From positions 1 to 64,000 of the forward strand of contig SYFT01000004.1 of assembly GCA_005799825.1 (NCBI GenBank): a stretch of 64,000 nucleotides of DNA, read 5' to 3'. The notes beneath the pieces were generated by a model, which ran no database searches, had not been told where the DNA came from, and saw only the letters and a list, made by a program, of their open reading frames with translations. Shown here one piece after another: positions 52,983 through 60,789 of the stretch; within the stretch, counting starts at the first letter, position 1, and each line of letters opens with the position of its first letter. The position numbers and the translations under genes were made by a program. This DNA comes from Acidobacteriota bacterium. Its GTDB lineage: Bacteria > Acidobacteriota > Vicinamibacteria > Vicinamibacterales > SCN-69-37.

Positions 52983-53015
52983 ACGTAGCTCGGCCTGGGT
53001 CTCAAGGCCGAGAAC
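52982..53015. repeat. REP-like palindromic repeat, copy B
   Basis: AACGTAGCTCGGCCTGGGTC then TCAAGGCCGAGAAC; identical to copy A except in the loop. It lies in the E2-lipB gap, 18 bp before the lipB start. Confidence 0.7.
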
Positions 53016-53033
53016 TGTGCCGCGCCAAGTGTC

Positions 53034-53696
53034 ATGACTGAAATCACCGTCCGGCGTCTCGGTCGCGTCGACTACCAGGCCGGCCTCGATCTGCAGGCGG
53101 CACTGGTTGAAGACCGGCGCGCGGGGCGCATCGGCGACACGTTGTTGCTGCTTGAACATCCACCAGTGATTACCCTCGGCGTCAAAACGCGCCTTGGTTC
53201 GAAACACATCATTGCGTCCGATGAGGAACTCACGCGGCAGCGCGTGACTGTTCACGAGACCGGCCGAGGCGGAGACGTGACGTATCACGGACCTGGGCAA
53301 CTTGTCGGGTATCCCATCCTTGACCTGAAGCCAGACCGGTGCGACGTGCACAAGTACGTGCGTGACTTGGAGGAAGTCTTGATCCTCGCGCTTCGCGGGT
53401 TCGGCATCGAAGGCGGCCGTGTGAAGGGGCTGTCCGGTGTTTGGGTTGGCCCTGAGGGACAGGAGCGGAAGATCGCCGCCATCGGTGTTCGTATCAGCAG
53501 GTGGATTACGAGCCATGGCTTTGCGCTCAATGTGGCCACCGACCTTCGTCACTTTCAGCTCATCGTTCCGTGTGGCATCGCGGACAAGGGTGTGACGTCG
53601 GTGGAAGAGGGACTCGGCCGACGGGTCCCGCTGGCGGAGATCGAGGACGCGATCGTGCGCGGGTGTGAAGTTGTGTTTGCCCCTACTCGCGCGTGA
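53034..53696 (+). CDS. lipB: octanoyl-ACP:protein octanoyltransferase
   Basis: 220 aa. It transfers octanoate from ACP to lipoyl-domain lysines, the first step of lipoylation, and so serves the adjacent E2. The signature GRGGDVTYHGPGQLVGYPIL is perfect. The GLSGVWVGPEGQERKIAAIG segment has the conserved Lys, and the acyl-thioester cysteine is in FQLIVPCGIADKGVTS. lipA is not in the window. The C-terminus overlaps the convergent dehydrogenase-like gene by 14 bp. Confidence 0.94.
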   Translation: MTEITVRRLGRVDYQAGLDLQAALVEDRRAGRIGDTLLLLEHPPVITLGVKTRLGSKHIIASDEELTRQRVTVHETGRGGDVTYHGPGQLVGYPILDLKPDRCDVHKYVRDLEEVLILALRGFGIEGGRVKGLSGVWVGPEGQERKIAAIGVRISRWITSHGFALNVATDLRHFQLIVPCGIADKGVTSVEEGLGRRVPLAEIEDAIVRGCEVVFAPTRA

Positions 53697-54525
53697 GCGC
53701 GTTCATGAATTCCACGCGCTCCTGCGGGCTGAATGAGGGGCTGTGCCGCGCCAACACGCGCCCATTGCCCAGCGATACCTGGAGCAGGGCAGCGCGGCTG
53801 CGAGCGCCAAACTCCCGGTCAACGATCGTCACAGCCGGAATCTGGGCGCGGGTGCCAGAGAGGAGGCCCTCCACAACAGGCGCCGTCGCTGCGGCAATCG
53901 CGGAGGGGCCGGTCGGCCACAGGCCCTTGGTCTGCTGTGAAATCGCCACCAACCGATGCGCGGGGACCCGGTCGGTGATGAGGGCGCCGCCGATGGTGGC
54001 GCTGGACCATGCGATCACAAACGCGGGCGGCCGTCCGGCCACCGCAAGCGACACGTCCGCGCCCGAACCGTTCACTTCGAGCGCCACCAGTGCACGCGCG
54101 GCCCCGGCAACCGCGGCTGCCGCTGTGCCCAGGACGCGGTCGGCTGGTACGCCAAGTTCGCGGACGACCGCTTCCATCAGCCATGTCTGTTTAGGGCCGG
54201 CGAACACAAACGGCGCAGTTGCACCGGCGGTTACAAGTTGGCGCACCAGCGCCAGCCCGCGATCGCCTTCCCACCCACCAGACTCATGGCTGTCGGCAAT
54301 GACGATGACGCCGGCGCCGGCGGCGGCAAGGACATCGCCCTCACCCGAGATGCGGGTGTCGTAGCCCTCAACCGGACCAGACTGCCTGATGTCGAGCGCC
54401 TTGCCGGCAGCCACGGAAGCCGCAGCATCGATTAGGCAGACATCACGCACACGCGCGCGGCGCGCCAGTGTATGCGCCACGCTCGCACCGATCAGCCCGG
54501 CCCCGAGGATGGCAACAGTCGGCAT
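53683..54525 (-). CDS. catalytically degenerate malate/lactate dehydrogenase-fold protein
   Basis: 280 aa against about 310 for the family. The NAD-binding start is good (VAILGAGLIGASVAHTLARR) and an Asp for the adenosine ribose follows (VCLIDAAASVAAGKALDIRQ). The catalytic part is not conserved. The NPVD segment reads FAGPKQTWL, the LDSARFR arginine segment reads GTAAAAVAGAARAL, and the GxHGDxxVP histidine segment reads VAGRPPAFVIAW. An intact frame with a normal N-domain suggests a protein kept for NAD binding or another reaction, or a slowly decaying paralogue. Confidence 0.7.
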   Translation of the reverse strand: MPTVAILGAGLIGASVAHTLARRARVRDVCLIDAAASVAAGKALDIRQSGPVEGYDTRISGEGDVLAAAGAGVIVIADSHESGGWEGDRGLALVRQLVTAGATAPFVFAGPKQTWLMEAVVRELGVPADRVLGTAAAAVAGAARALVALEVNGSGADVSLAVAGRPPAFVIAWSSATIGGALITDRVPAHRLVAISQQTKGLWPTGPSAIAAATAPVVEGLLSGTRAQIPAVTIVDREFGARSRAALLQVSLGNGRVLARHSPSFSPQERVEFMNALTRE

Positions 54526-54554
54526 CGCGTCCTCATTGTAGCTAGACTACCTGC

Positions 54555-55286
54555 GTGCTGGAACACTCAACCACATGGCTCGCCATAGCGTTTTTTGTGG
54601 CGGCGGTGCTGTATTCGTCCGTCGGTCATGCCGGCGCGTCCGGCTATCTTGCGGGGATGGCGTTTGTCGGGATGGCCACGCCGATGATGCGGCCCACCGC
54701 CCTGGTGCTCAATCTTCTTGTCGCGTCCATTGCGACCATTCGGTTCTCCCGCGCGGGATTTTTCTCGTGGCCGTTGTTCTGGCCGTTCGCGCTGGGCTCT
54801 ATCCCGCTGGCCTACATTGGTGGCGCAATTACATTGCCGGGGCACTGGTACCGGACGCTTGTGGGGCTCGTGCTTTGGACCGCCGCGCTGCGCTTGTGGC
54901 TGGATGTCCGCCTGGTCACGACTCACGCGCCGCCAAGGGTGGCGGCGGTGCTCTCCGGGTCGGCCATTGGGTTGCTTGCAGGGCTGACCGGTACCGGCGG
55001 TGGGGTATTCCTCAGTCCACTCCTGCTGTTCATGGGCTGGGCGCAAGCCCGCGAAACAGGCGGTGTCTCGGCGGCATTCATTCTGGTGAACTCCCTGGCC
55101 GGACTCGCGGGCAATCCGGCGAGTCTCGGTAACCTGCCTCCAGAGTTGCCACTGTGGGGCGGGGCCGTGTTTGTCGGCGGACTCATTGGAGCGGAACTTG
55201 GCAGCCGACGAATCGGCACGCCGGCGTTCCGGCGTCTCCTCGGGCTCGTACTCCTCATCGCAGGCGCAAAGTTGGTGTTCTCATGA
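54555..55286 (+). CDS. TauE/SafE-family membrane transporter, second copy
   Basis: 243 aa from the GTG at 54555, with about seven membrane segments and the family glycine motifs SSVGHAGASGYLAGMAFVG and GLLAGLTGTGGGVFLSPLLL. It is only distantly related to the copy at 43196. It overlaps the downstream acetyltransferase by 4 bp and begins a plus-strand operon with the GNAT and MOSC genes. The MOSC domain (sulfur carrier) next door hints at sulfur chemistry. Confidence 0.83.
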   Translation: MLEHSTTWLAIAFFVAAVLYSSVGHAGASGYLAGMAFVGMATPMMRPTALVLNLLVASIATIRFSRAGFFSWPLFWPFALGSIPLAYIGGAITLPGHWYRTLVGLVLWTAALRLWLDVRLVTTHAPPRVAAVLSGSAIGLLAGLTGTGGGVFLSPLLLFMGWAQARETGGVSAAFILVNSLAGLAGNPASLGNLPPELPLWGGAVFVGGLIGAELGSRRIGTPAFRRLLGLVLLIAGAKLVFS

Positions 55287-55708
55287 TCACGTATCGCGTT
55301 GGCAACAACATTCCGGTGGACGAGGTCAAAGCGTTGTACGAGGCATCCACGCTCGGCCAGCGCCGGCCGATTGATGATCCAGGTACTCTCGAAGCGATGA
55401 TGCAGAACGCCAATTTGGTGGTGACGGCGTGGGACGCCGATGAACTTGTCGGCATCTCGCGGACGTTGACCGACTTCGTCTACGTCGGCTATCTGTCGGA
55501 CCTCGCAGTTCACGAACGGTGTCAGCGCCAGGGCATCGGCATCGGCCTGATCGAAAGGACCCGCGCCGCAATGGGGCCGAAGTCGAAGCTGATCCTGCTC
55601 GCGGCTCCAGCCGCCGTTGACTACTACCCCCGCATCGGCTTCACGCACCACCCGCAGGCGTGGATCCTCTCGGCCACGGACCCCTTTCCCACGAGCGCCT
55701 CGTCATGA
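55283..55708 (+). CDS. GNAT-family N-acetyltransferase
   Basis: 141 aa from the ATG at 55283, overlapping the TauE-like stop. It is a compact acetyltransferase: VGYLSDLAVHERCQRQGIGIGLIERTR carries the acetyl-CoA loop RQGIGIG, and AAPAAVDYYPRIGFTHHPQ the C-terminal motif. The substrate is unknown. It also overlaps the MOSC gene by 4 bp. Confidence 0.85.
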   Translation: MITYRVGNNIPVDEVKALYEASTLGQRRPIDDPGTLEAMMQNANLVVTAWDADELVGISRTLTDFVYVGYLSDLAVHERCQRQGIGIGLIERTRAAMGPKSKLILLAAPAAVDYYPRIGFTHHPQAWILSATDPFPTSASS

Positions 55709-56292
55709 CCTGTGCCATCACTGACCGCCCGGAACCTCAGGCCCTTGAAACCCTGTCGGCGAAGTTGCCGCACATTCAACAGTCACCCAAGGTTGAGGGC
55801 GTACTGGCGTTGATTGTCCGGCGGCCCCAGGTTGACGCGCGTGAAGTGCTGCCTGAAGGCGAGCTGAATCTGCTCGAAGGATTGGCCGGCGACACATGGA
55901 ACAAGCGGAGAAGTTCGCGAACACCCGACGGATCGCCGCACCCGGACATGCAGCTCAACCTGATGAACGTGCGCGTGATTGAAGCGATTGCTGGAAAGAT
56001 CAAGCGATGGCCGCTTGCCGGCGATCAGCTTTACGTCGATCTCGACTTGAGCCAGGCCAACATTCCGCCGGGCACACGGTTGTCGATCGGCGATGCCGTC
56101 ATCGAAATCACGCCGCAGCCCCACACGGGGTGCACCAAGTTCGCGGCGCGCTTTGGCAGAGATGCGCTCAAGTTCGTCAACTCACCAGAGGGCAGGATGC
56201 TCGGCCTTCGAGGCGTGAACGCGAAAGTGATTCAGCCCGGGCGTCTCAAGGTGTGGGATTCGGTCCGCAAGCTGGTCAACTGCGACTCGTAA
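55705..56292 (+). CDS. MOSC-domain protein
   Basis: 195 aa from the ATG at 55705. MOSC domains occur in molybdenum-cofactor sulfurases and amidoxime-type reductases, where a conserved Cys carries sulfur or binds the cofactor. That cysteine is in TPQPHTGCTKFAARFGRDAL, and the C-terminal LGLRGVNAKVIQPGRLKVWD is typical. It lacks the beta-barrel N-domain of MOCOS proteins. It ends the tauE-GNAT-MOSC operon. Confidence 0.85.
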   Translation: MTCAITDRPEPQALETLSAKLPHIQQSPKVEGVLALIVRRPQVDAREVLPEGELNLLEGLAGDTWNKRRSSRTPDGSPHPDMQLNLMNVRVIEAIAGKIKRWPLAGDQLYVDLDLSQANIPPGTRLSIGDAVIEITPQPHTGCTKFAARFGRDALKFVNSPEGRMLGLRGVNAKVIQPGRLKVWDSVRKLVNCDS

Positions 56293-56295
56293 CGG

Positions 56296-56736
56296 CTAAG
56301 AACAGTGCCGTCGCGTCACAGCGTGGCGATGGGCGAACATCTGACGCAGCCCGAGTTTCACCGCCCAGCCGAGCAGAGCATTCATGACCGAGCCCCCAGG
56401 CAACGCGAATGTTACGCGGTCTGTGAGTCGGCAGCGGCCGCCCTCGTCCAGAAATTCATGGCGGTGGTTCCAGAGCGCGAAGGGGCCGCTGGCTTGCTCA
56501 TCCACGAATAGTGCGTCCTGTACAAACGACGTATGATGCGCCACCCAGGTGATTGGGCCAATTCTCAGAACGACCTGGGCACCGGTGCGAATGCCCCCGG
56601 TTCGTGAGCTGACGCGCACAGGGGGAAACGCGGGCGACAGCAGCGCCAATGCGTCTTCCCGGTCGTGAAAGGCGAACACCACTGACACAGGCGCGTTGAT
56701 CAGGCTGCTCTTCACAAAGGTTGGCACACCTGCCAT
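56296..56736 (-). CDS. SRPBCC (START-like) family protein
   Basis: 146 aa from the ATG at 56736; five further residues are possible. The fold signature is an N-terminal strand-helix (VKSSLINAPVSVVFAFHDRE), a central beta sheet with FVDEQASGPFALWNHRHEF, and a long C-terminal helix. Relatives of this type are annotated as ligand-binding or cell-division-inhibitor-like proteins. The function is unknown. It is divergent from the SDR gene, with 9 bp between the starts. Confidence 0.75.
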   Translation of the reverse strand: MAGVPTFVKSSLINAPVSVVFAFHDREDALALLSPAFPPVRVSSRTGGIRTGAQVVLRIGPITWVAHHTSFVQDALFVDEQASGPFALWNHRHEFLDEGGRCRLTDRVTFALPGGSVMNALLGWAVKLGLRQMFAHRHAVTRRHCS

Positions 56737-56745
56737 GGTAGACCC

Positions 56746-57456
56746 ATGCACACTGCAATTGTCACCGGTGGAACAAAAGGAATTGGCTACGGCATTGCGG
56801 AGGCACTGCTTGCCGCGGGCGGCTGCGTAATGATCACTGGCAGGAATGCTGCCGGTGTGGCGGATGCTGTGGGGAGGTTGGGTGCCGGCGCCGGAAAGAG
56901 CACTCGCGTGAGCGGCCGGGCGGTGGATGTGCGCGACCGCGCGGCGGTTGACGCGATGGTTGCTGAGGCCGTCAGGCAGTTCGGTTCACTGAACACGCTC
57001 GTCAATAACGCCGGCGTCGGGCTGTTCACCGCGGTGGAGCAGACGACGGACGAAGACTGGGCCCGCGTCATCGAGACGAATCTTACGGGGGTGTTCTACT
57101 GTTCCCGAGCCGCGATCCCCGCCTTGAGGCAGGCTGGCGGCGGATGGATGATCAACATCGCGAGCCTGGCGGGCCGCAACTATTTCGCGAATGCATCGGC
57201 CTACTGCGCATCGAAGGCGGGCCTGGTGGCGTTTAGTGAGGCGCTCATGCTTGAGGTGAGAAACGACAACATTCGGGTGAGCGTGGTGATGCCTGGCTCG
57301 GTGGCCACGGACTTCACGGGGCCGTCGGGAAAACACGACGACGAGTCGTGGAAGCTCACGCCTGCCGACATCGCCGAAGTCGTGATGGACCTGCTTCGCC
57401 ACCCTTCGCGGAGCCTGCCGAGCAAGGTCGAGATCCGCCCGGCGCGGACCAAGTAG
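56746..57456 (+). CDS. short-chain dehydrogenase/reductase
   Basis: 236 aa classical SDR. NAD(P) motif TAIVTGGTKGIGYGIAEALL, the NNAG strand in TLVNNAGVGLFTAVEQ, and the catalytic Tyr-Lys in YFANASAYCASKAGLVAFSE; the Ser lies in NIASLAGRN. It is closest in appearance to FabG-type 3-oxoacyl reductases, but the specificity is open. It converges on the MFS gene with the long hairpin at 57456-57571 between them. Confidence 0.9.
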   Translation: MHTAIVTGGTKGIGYGIAEALLAAGGCVMITGRNAAGVADAVGRLGAGAGKSTRVSGRAVDVRDRAAVDAMVAEAVRQFGSLNTLVNNAGVGLFTAVEQTTDEDWARVIETNLTGVFYCSRAAIPALRQAGGGWMINIASLAGRNYFANASAYCASKAGLVAFSEALMLEVRNDNIRVSVVMPGSVATDFTGPSGKHDDESWKLTPADIAEVVMDLLRHPSRSLPSKVEIRPARTK

Positions 57457-57571
57457 GGGGACGGGTGTGTTTTCCACAGAAACGCGGGAAATGGGGACAG
57501 GTCTCGGTTGAAAGGGGGGCCGAGACCTGTCCCCATTTCCCGCGTTTCTGTGGAAAATACACCCGTCCCCC
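57456..57571. repeat. 52-bp near-perfect inverted repeat between convergent genes
   Basis: The arms 57456-57507 and 57520-57571 are complementary over 52 bp with a single mismatch and a 12-nt loop. They span exactly from the SDR stop to the MFS stop. The stem contains GACGGGTGT, TTTTCCACAGAAA and GGGGACAGG words. It could terminate both genes, but the stem is far longer than a usual terminator. Confidence 0.9.
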
Positions 57572-58785
57572 TAGCGATGGGAAGGCCGAGGCGCCAGTGC
57601 CCAGATAAGGGCCGGCACCCAGAGGCCCAGGCCGACGATCGCGGCCAGCAGGCGTGGATCGACATGCCACAGGTCCAGCGCCACCGCCGTCGAATACGCC
57701 ACCGCCGACTGCACCAGCGCCATCACGATGAGTTCTGCCGAGAACACGCGGCCGCGGAACGCGTCGGGCACGCGCATTTGCAGCAACACATTGCTCGCCA
57801 CCCACAACATCGACCCGAAAACATGTGCGGCAATGACAATAGCCGCGGCGAACCAGATCGTCGGCACAATTGCCAGCGCCGCGTAACAGGCGCCGGCCAC
57901 GAAATACGCCGGCGCTATCAGGCGGATCAGATTGCCCTGCCTCGCCGCAATCAGACTGATGATGAGTGAGCCGGCAAAGGCGCCAATGCCTCGCGCGGCG
58001 AACAAGATGCCAATGCCCGCATCGCTCGAGTCACCGATGCGAAAAATCCTGTCGCCAAAGACCGTGAGCAGCAGGAGCGCGCCGCCCACAATGGCCCACC
58101 CGCCCTTGATGAGTGCGATTCGAGCCACATCGCCGTGGCGACGCATGTAGGACAGGCCATCCATAACCCCCTGAAGGCCGAGCGTCGCCCGTTCGGACGC
58201 CTCCCTGGCAGGCACACGCATCCGCCAGAGGAACACGGCCGATGTGAAGAACGACAGCGCGTTGATGACAAAGGCCGCGTCGCGGCCGAGCAGCACGGTC
58301 ACGCCGCCGCCGAGCGACGCGCCTATCGCCAGCATCGCCGACCAGGTGCCCGTCGAGATGGCGTTGGCCGCCACAAGCTGCTCGCGCGGCACGATCGACG
58401 GCACGGTGGCCGAACGCGCCGGCTCGAAGAAACCCGAACACGCCACCATCACGCCGGTCACGACGTACGCGAGCCACACAGTGTCGGAAGACCGGACCAG
58501 GATTAGGCCGAGCACCGCCGCGCCTCTGACGAGGTCTGCAGCGATCATGATGCGCCTCCGATCGAAGCGGTCCACAATCACTCCGGAGATGGGTCCTACA
58601 ATCGCGACTGGCAGCAACTGCATCACCATCATGCCGGCCACGGCCGTGGCCGAACCCGTGAGTTCGAAGAGCAGCGCGTAGAGGGCGACGACGTTGAACC
58701 AGTCACCGAGCTGGCTGACGATTTGTCCGAACCAGAGCAGGCGGAAGTTGCGATTGTCCCTGACGAGGGTGAGCAGAGTGCGCAT
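57571..58785 (-). CDS. MFS-type efflux transporter
   Basis: 404 aa with about twelve membrane segments. N-terminal FRLLWFGQIVSQLGDWFNVVALYAL is typical of the macrolide/enterobactin-exporter-like MFS group, with the loop motif GVIVDRFDRRRIMIAADLVR (motif A) and the EPARSATVPSIVPREQL segment. It probably exports a small molecule; the substrate is unknown. The stop codon touches the long hairpin. The dehydratase-like gene ends 18 bp upstream on the same strand. Confidence 0.87.
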   Translation of the reverse strand: MRTLLTLVRDNRNFRLLWFGQIVSQLGDWFNVVALYALLFELTGSATAVAGMMVMQLLPVAIVGPISGVIVDRFDRRRIMIAADLVRGAAVLGLILVRSSDTVWLAYVVTGVMVACSGFFEPARSATVPSIVPREQLVAANAISTGTWSAMLAIGASLGGGVTVLLGRDAAFVINALSFFTSAVFLWRMRVPAREASERATLGLQGVMDGLSYMRRHGDVARIALIKGGWAIVGGALLLLTVFGDRIFRIGDSSDAGIGILFAARGIGAFAGSLIISLIAARQGNLIRLIAPAYFVAGACYAALAIVPTIWFAAAIVIAAHVFGSMLWVASNVLLQMRVPDAFRGRVFSAELIVMALVQSAVAYSTAVALDLWHVDPRLLAAIVGLGLWVPALIWALAPRPSHR

Positions 58786-58803
58786 GGGGGCAGCTGGCGC
58801 GTA

Positions 58804-59799
58804 CTAGAGAATCCGCCTCAGGACGGCTTCATCCACGTTCCGACCTGTCAGCATCACCCCGACGGGACCTCCGCCCAGGTCGAGACCGCCCTGCAGCAGG
58901 GCCGCAACTGCCGCCGCTCCCGCGCCTTCAGAGACCAGCCGTTCGCGGTAGATGAGGCAGCGCATGGCGGTCTCGAGCGACGACTCTGTCACGAGCGCGA
59001 CGGCGTCAACCAGATCGCGCACCAGATTGAACGTCTGACTTGCGCGCTCGAGATTGCCCGCAAGGCCGTCTGCCAGCGTGGGTTCCACCTTGACGGTCGT
59101 GATCTCACCGGTCGCAAGCGCCGCTGTGAACACGGGCGAACTCTCTGCCTCGGCGCCGATGACACGTACGTCGCTCTGGTGACCGCGCGCGACCAGCGCG
59201 GCCCCGGCAAGAAGGCCTCCTCCGCCAAGCGGCGCGATGATGGCTGTGAGCGAGGGTTCGTCGTCGAGCATCTCAAGCGCCACGGTGCCCGCACCTGCGA
59301 TCACGTCCGGGTGGTTATACGGCGAGATGTATGACGCGCCGGTCTGGGCGGCGTCAGCGCAGGCGGCAGTTTCGGCCGCATCGTAGTCGGCGGCCTCCAC
59401 CAGTTCGGCGCCATACGACAGTAGGGCGTTGCGCTTGGCCGCTGGTGCACTCACAGACAGGTGCACGCGGAGTCGCAGGCCGAAGTGCTGCACCGCAATG
59501 GCCATCGCCGTGCCATGGTTGCCCGCCGACGCCGTCACGACCGTCGTGACATCCGGGCGCTCGGTATGAAGCAACTGCAGTGCGTTGAGCGCGCCCCTGA
59601 TCTTGAACGACGCGCCCGGTTGAACAGTTTCGACCTTGAGCCATACGTCTGCCTTCACCCGGTCCGACAACCATGCCGACCTGAGCATCGGAGATCGGCA
59701 GACGCGGCCCGACCCGCTCATGCGTATGCCCGCCAGGCGCCGTGCCGCCGCTTCAACGTCGGCTCGTGTGGGGACGCGGACTCCGGGATAATGGGACAT
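58804..59799 (-). CDS. threonine dehydratase-like PLP enzyme
   Basis: 331 aa fold-type II PLP enzyme. The PLP lysine is in VQPGASFKIRGALNALQLL, the Asn/Gly PLP loop in VTASAGNHGTAMAIAVQ, and the phosphate-binding glycine loop in IIAPLGGGGLLAGAALVAR. No C-terminal ACT regulatory domain is present, so it is of the catabolic or serine-racemase-like type. It deaminates Thr or Ser, or racemises Ser. Likely first gene of a unit with the MFS gene. Confidence 0.88.
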   Translation of the reverse strand: MSHYPGVRVPTRADVEAAARRLAGIRMSGSGRVCRSPMLRSAWLSDRVKADVWLKVETVQPGASFKIRGALNALQLLHTERPDVTTVVTASAGNHGTAMAIAVQHFGLRLRVHLSVSAPAAKRNALLSYGAELVEAADYDAAETAACADAAQTGASYISPYNHPDVIAGAGTVALEMLDDEPSLTAIIAPLGGGGLLAGAALVARGHQSDVRVIGAEAESSPVFTAALATGEITTVKVEPTLADGLAGNLERASQTFNLVRDLVDAVALVTESSLETAMRCLIYRERLVSEGAGAAAVAALLQGGLDLGGGPVGVMLTGRNVDEAVLRRIL

Positions 59800-59811
59800 C
59801 GGTCATCGATT

Positions 59812-60459
59812 ATGCATGTGTGGACAACCTCGGCGCCCCCCTTCTACAAGAACGGCTACGTCGTAGCCTGCGAACGCACCCGCCACGCCATCGTCATCGA
59901 CCCGGGTGATGACGTAGCAGAGCAACTGGCGGTGGTGAAGCGAGAGGGCGTATCGGTCACGATGATTCTGCTGACCCATGCGCATCTTGACCACGTCACC
60001 GGCGTTGGCGCCGCGAAGGCCGCGCTCGGCGTGCCGGTGTGGCTCCACAGCGACGACCTGTTCCTCTATGAACGCGCGGCCGAGCAGGGGCGGATGTTCG
60101 GGTTGCATCTGAACCCCCAGCCTAAACCTGACCGGTTCTACGTGGAAGGCGAGTCACTGACCTTTGGCGATTACGTGGTGGACATCAGGCACACGCCAGG
60201 CCACTGCCCAGGGGGTGTTTGCCTGGCGATTGGCAAGGCCGGCCAGGACGGCCGTGAGCTGTTTGTGGGCGACACGCTGTTTGCCGGGTCGATCGGCCGG
60301 ACCGATCTGCCAGGCGGCGATCTGGACACGCTGCTCTTTTCAATCCGCAACGAGTTGTTTGTGTATCCCGACGCAACGCTGGTGCACTCCGGCCACGGTC
60401 CGGACACGACGATTGGCGAGGAACGCAGAGGGAATCCGTTCCTGCATTCGGGACAATAG
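59812..60459 (+). CDS. metallo-beta-lactamase-fold hydrolase (glyoxalase II-like)
   Basis: 215 aa from the ATG at 59812; the ORF start at 59461 lies in the divergent gene. The metal site is LLTHAHLDHVTGVGAAKAAL (HxHxDH), then HTPGHCPGGVCLAIG, FVGDTLFAGSIGRTDLPGGD and LVHSGHGPDTTIGEE. This pattern fits glyoxalase II-type thioesterases or persulfide dioxygenase relatives; it is shorter than GloB. It is divergent from the dehydratase-like gene, 12 bp apart. Confidence 0.88.
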   Translation: MHVWTTSAPPFYKNGYVVACERTRHAIVIDPGDDVAEQLAVVKREGVSVTMILLTHAHLDHVTGVGAAKAALGVPVWLHSDDLFLYERAAEQGRMFGLHLNPQPKPDRFYVEGESLTFGDYVVDIRHTPGHCPGGVCLAIGKAGQDGRELFVGDTLFAGSIGRTDLPGGDLDTLLFSIRNELFVYPDATLVHSGHGPDTTIGEERRGNPFLHSGQ

Positions 60460-60473
60460 GGGGACCCAACCCC

Positions 60474-60767
60474 TTAGCCTTCCGTCACGGTGAAAGACAC
60501 GCGGCCGACGCCGAGGACGTCGTTGGGGCGGAGGACGGCGCGCGCTGTCGGCGTGCCGTTCACGGATGTGCCGTTCGTGCTGCCAAGGTCTTCCATCACC
60601 AGTTGCCCGGATGCGTCAGCGGTGAGCCGGCAGTGCACGCGGGAAACGAGCGGCGCTTCGAACACAAAGTCTGCGTGGGCGCCGCGACCAATGGTGCGCG
60701 CCGTGCCAGGGGTGAGCCGCAACAGCCGCGGCGTTTCGTCGTTGCTTTGGAGAATCCAGCCAGCCAT
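60474..60767 (-). CDS. stand-alone FHA-domain protein
   Basis: 97 aa consisting only of a forkhead-associated domain. The phosphothreonine-binding residues are visible: Arg in TIGRGAHADFVFEAP, Ser and His in VSRVHCRLTADASG, and Asn in EDLGSTNGTSVNGTP. It should bind a Thr-phosphorylated partner. No kinase gene is nearby. It is 22 bp downstream of the hydrolase gene and probably co-transcribed. Confidence 0.88.
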   Translation of the reverse strand: MAGWILQSNDETPRLLRLTPGTARTIGRGAHADFVFEAPLVSRVHCRLTADASGQLVMEDLGSTNGTSVNGTPTARAVLRPNDVLGVGRVSFTVTEG

Positions 60768-60789
60768 GGCGCTCGAGTGTAGACGAAAA

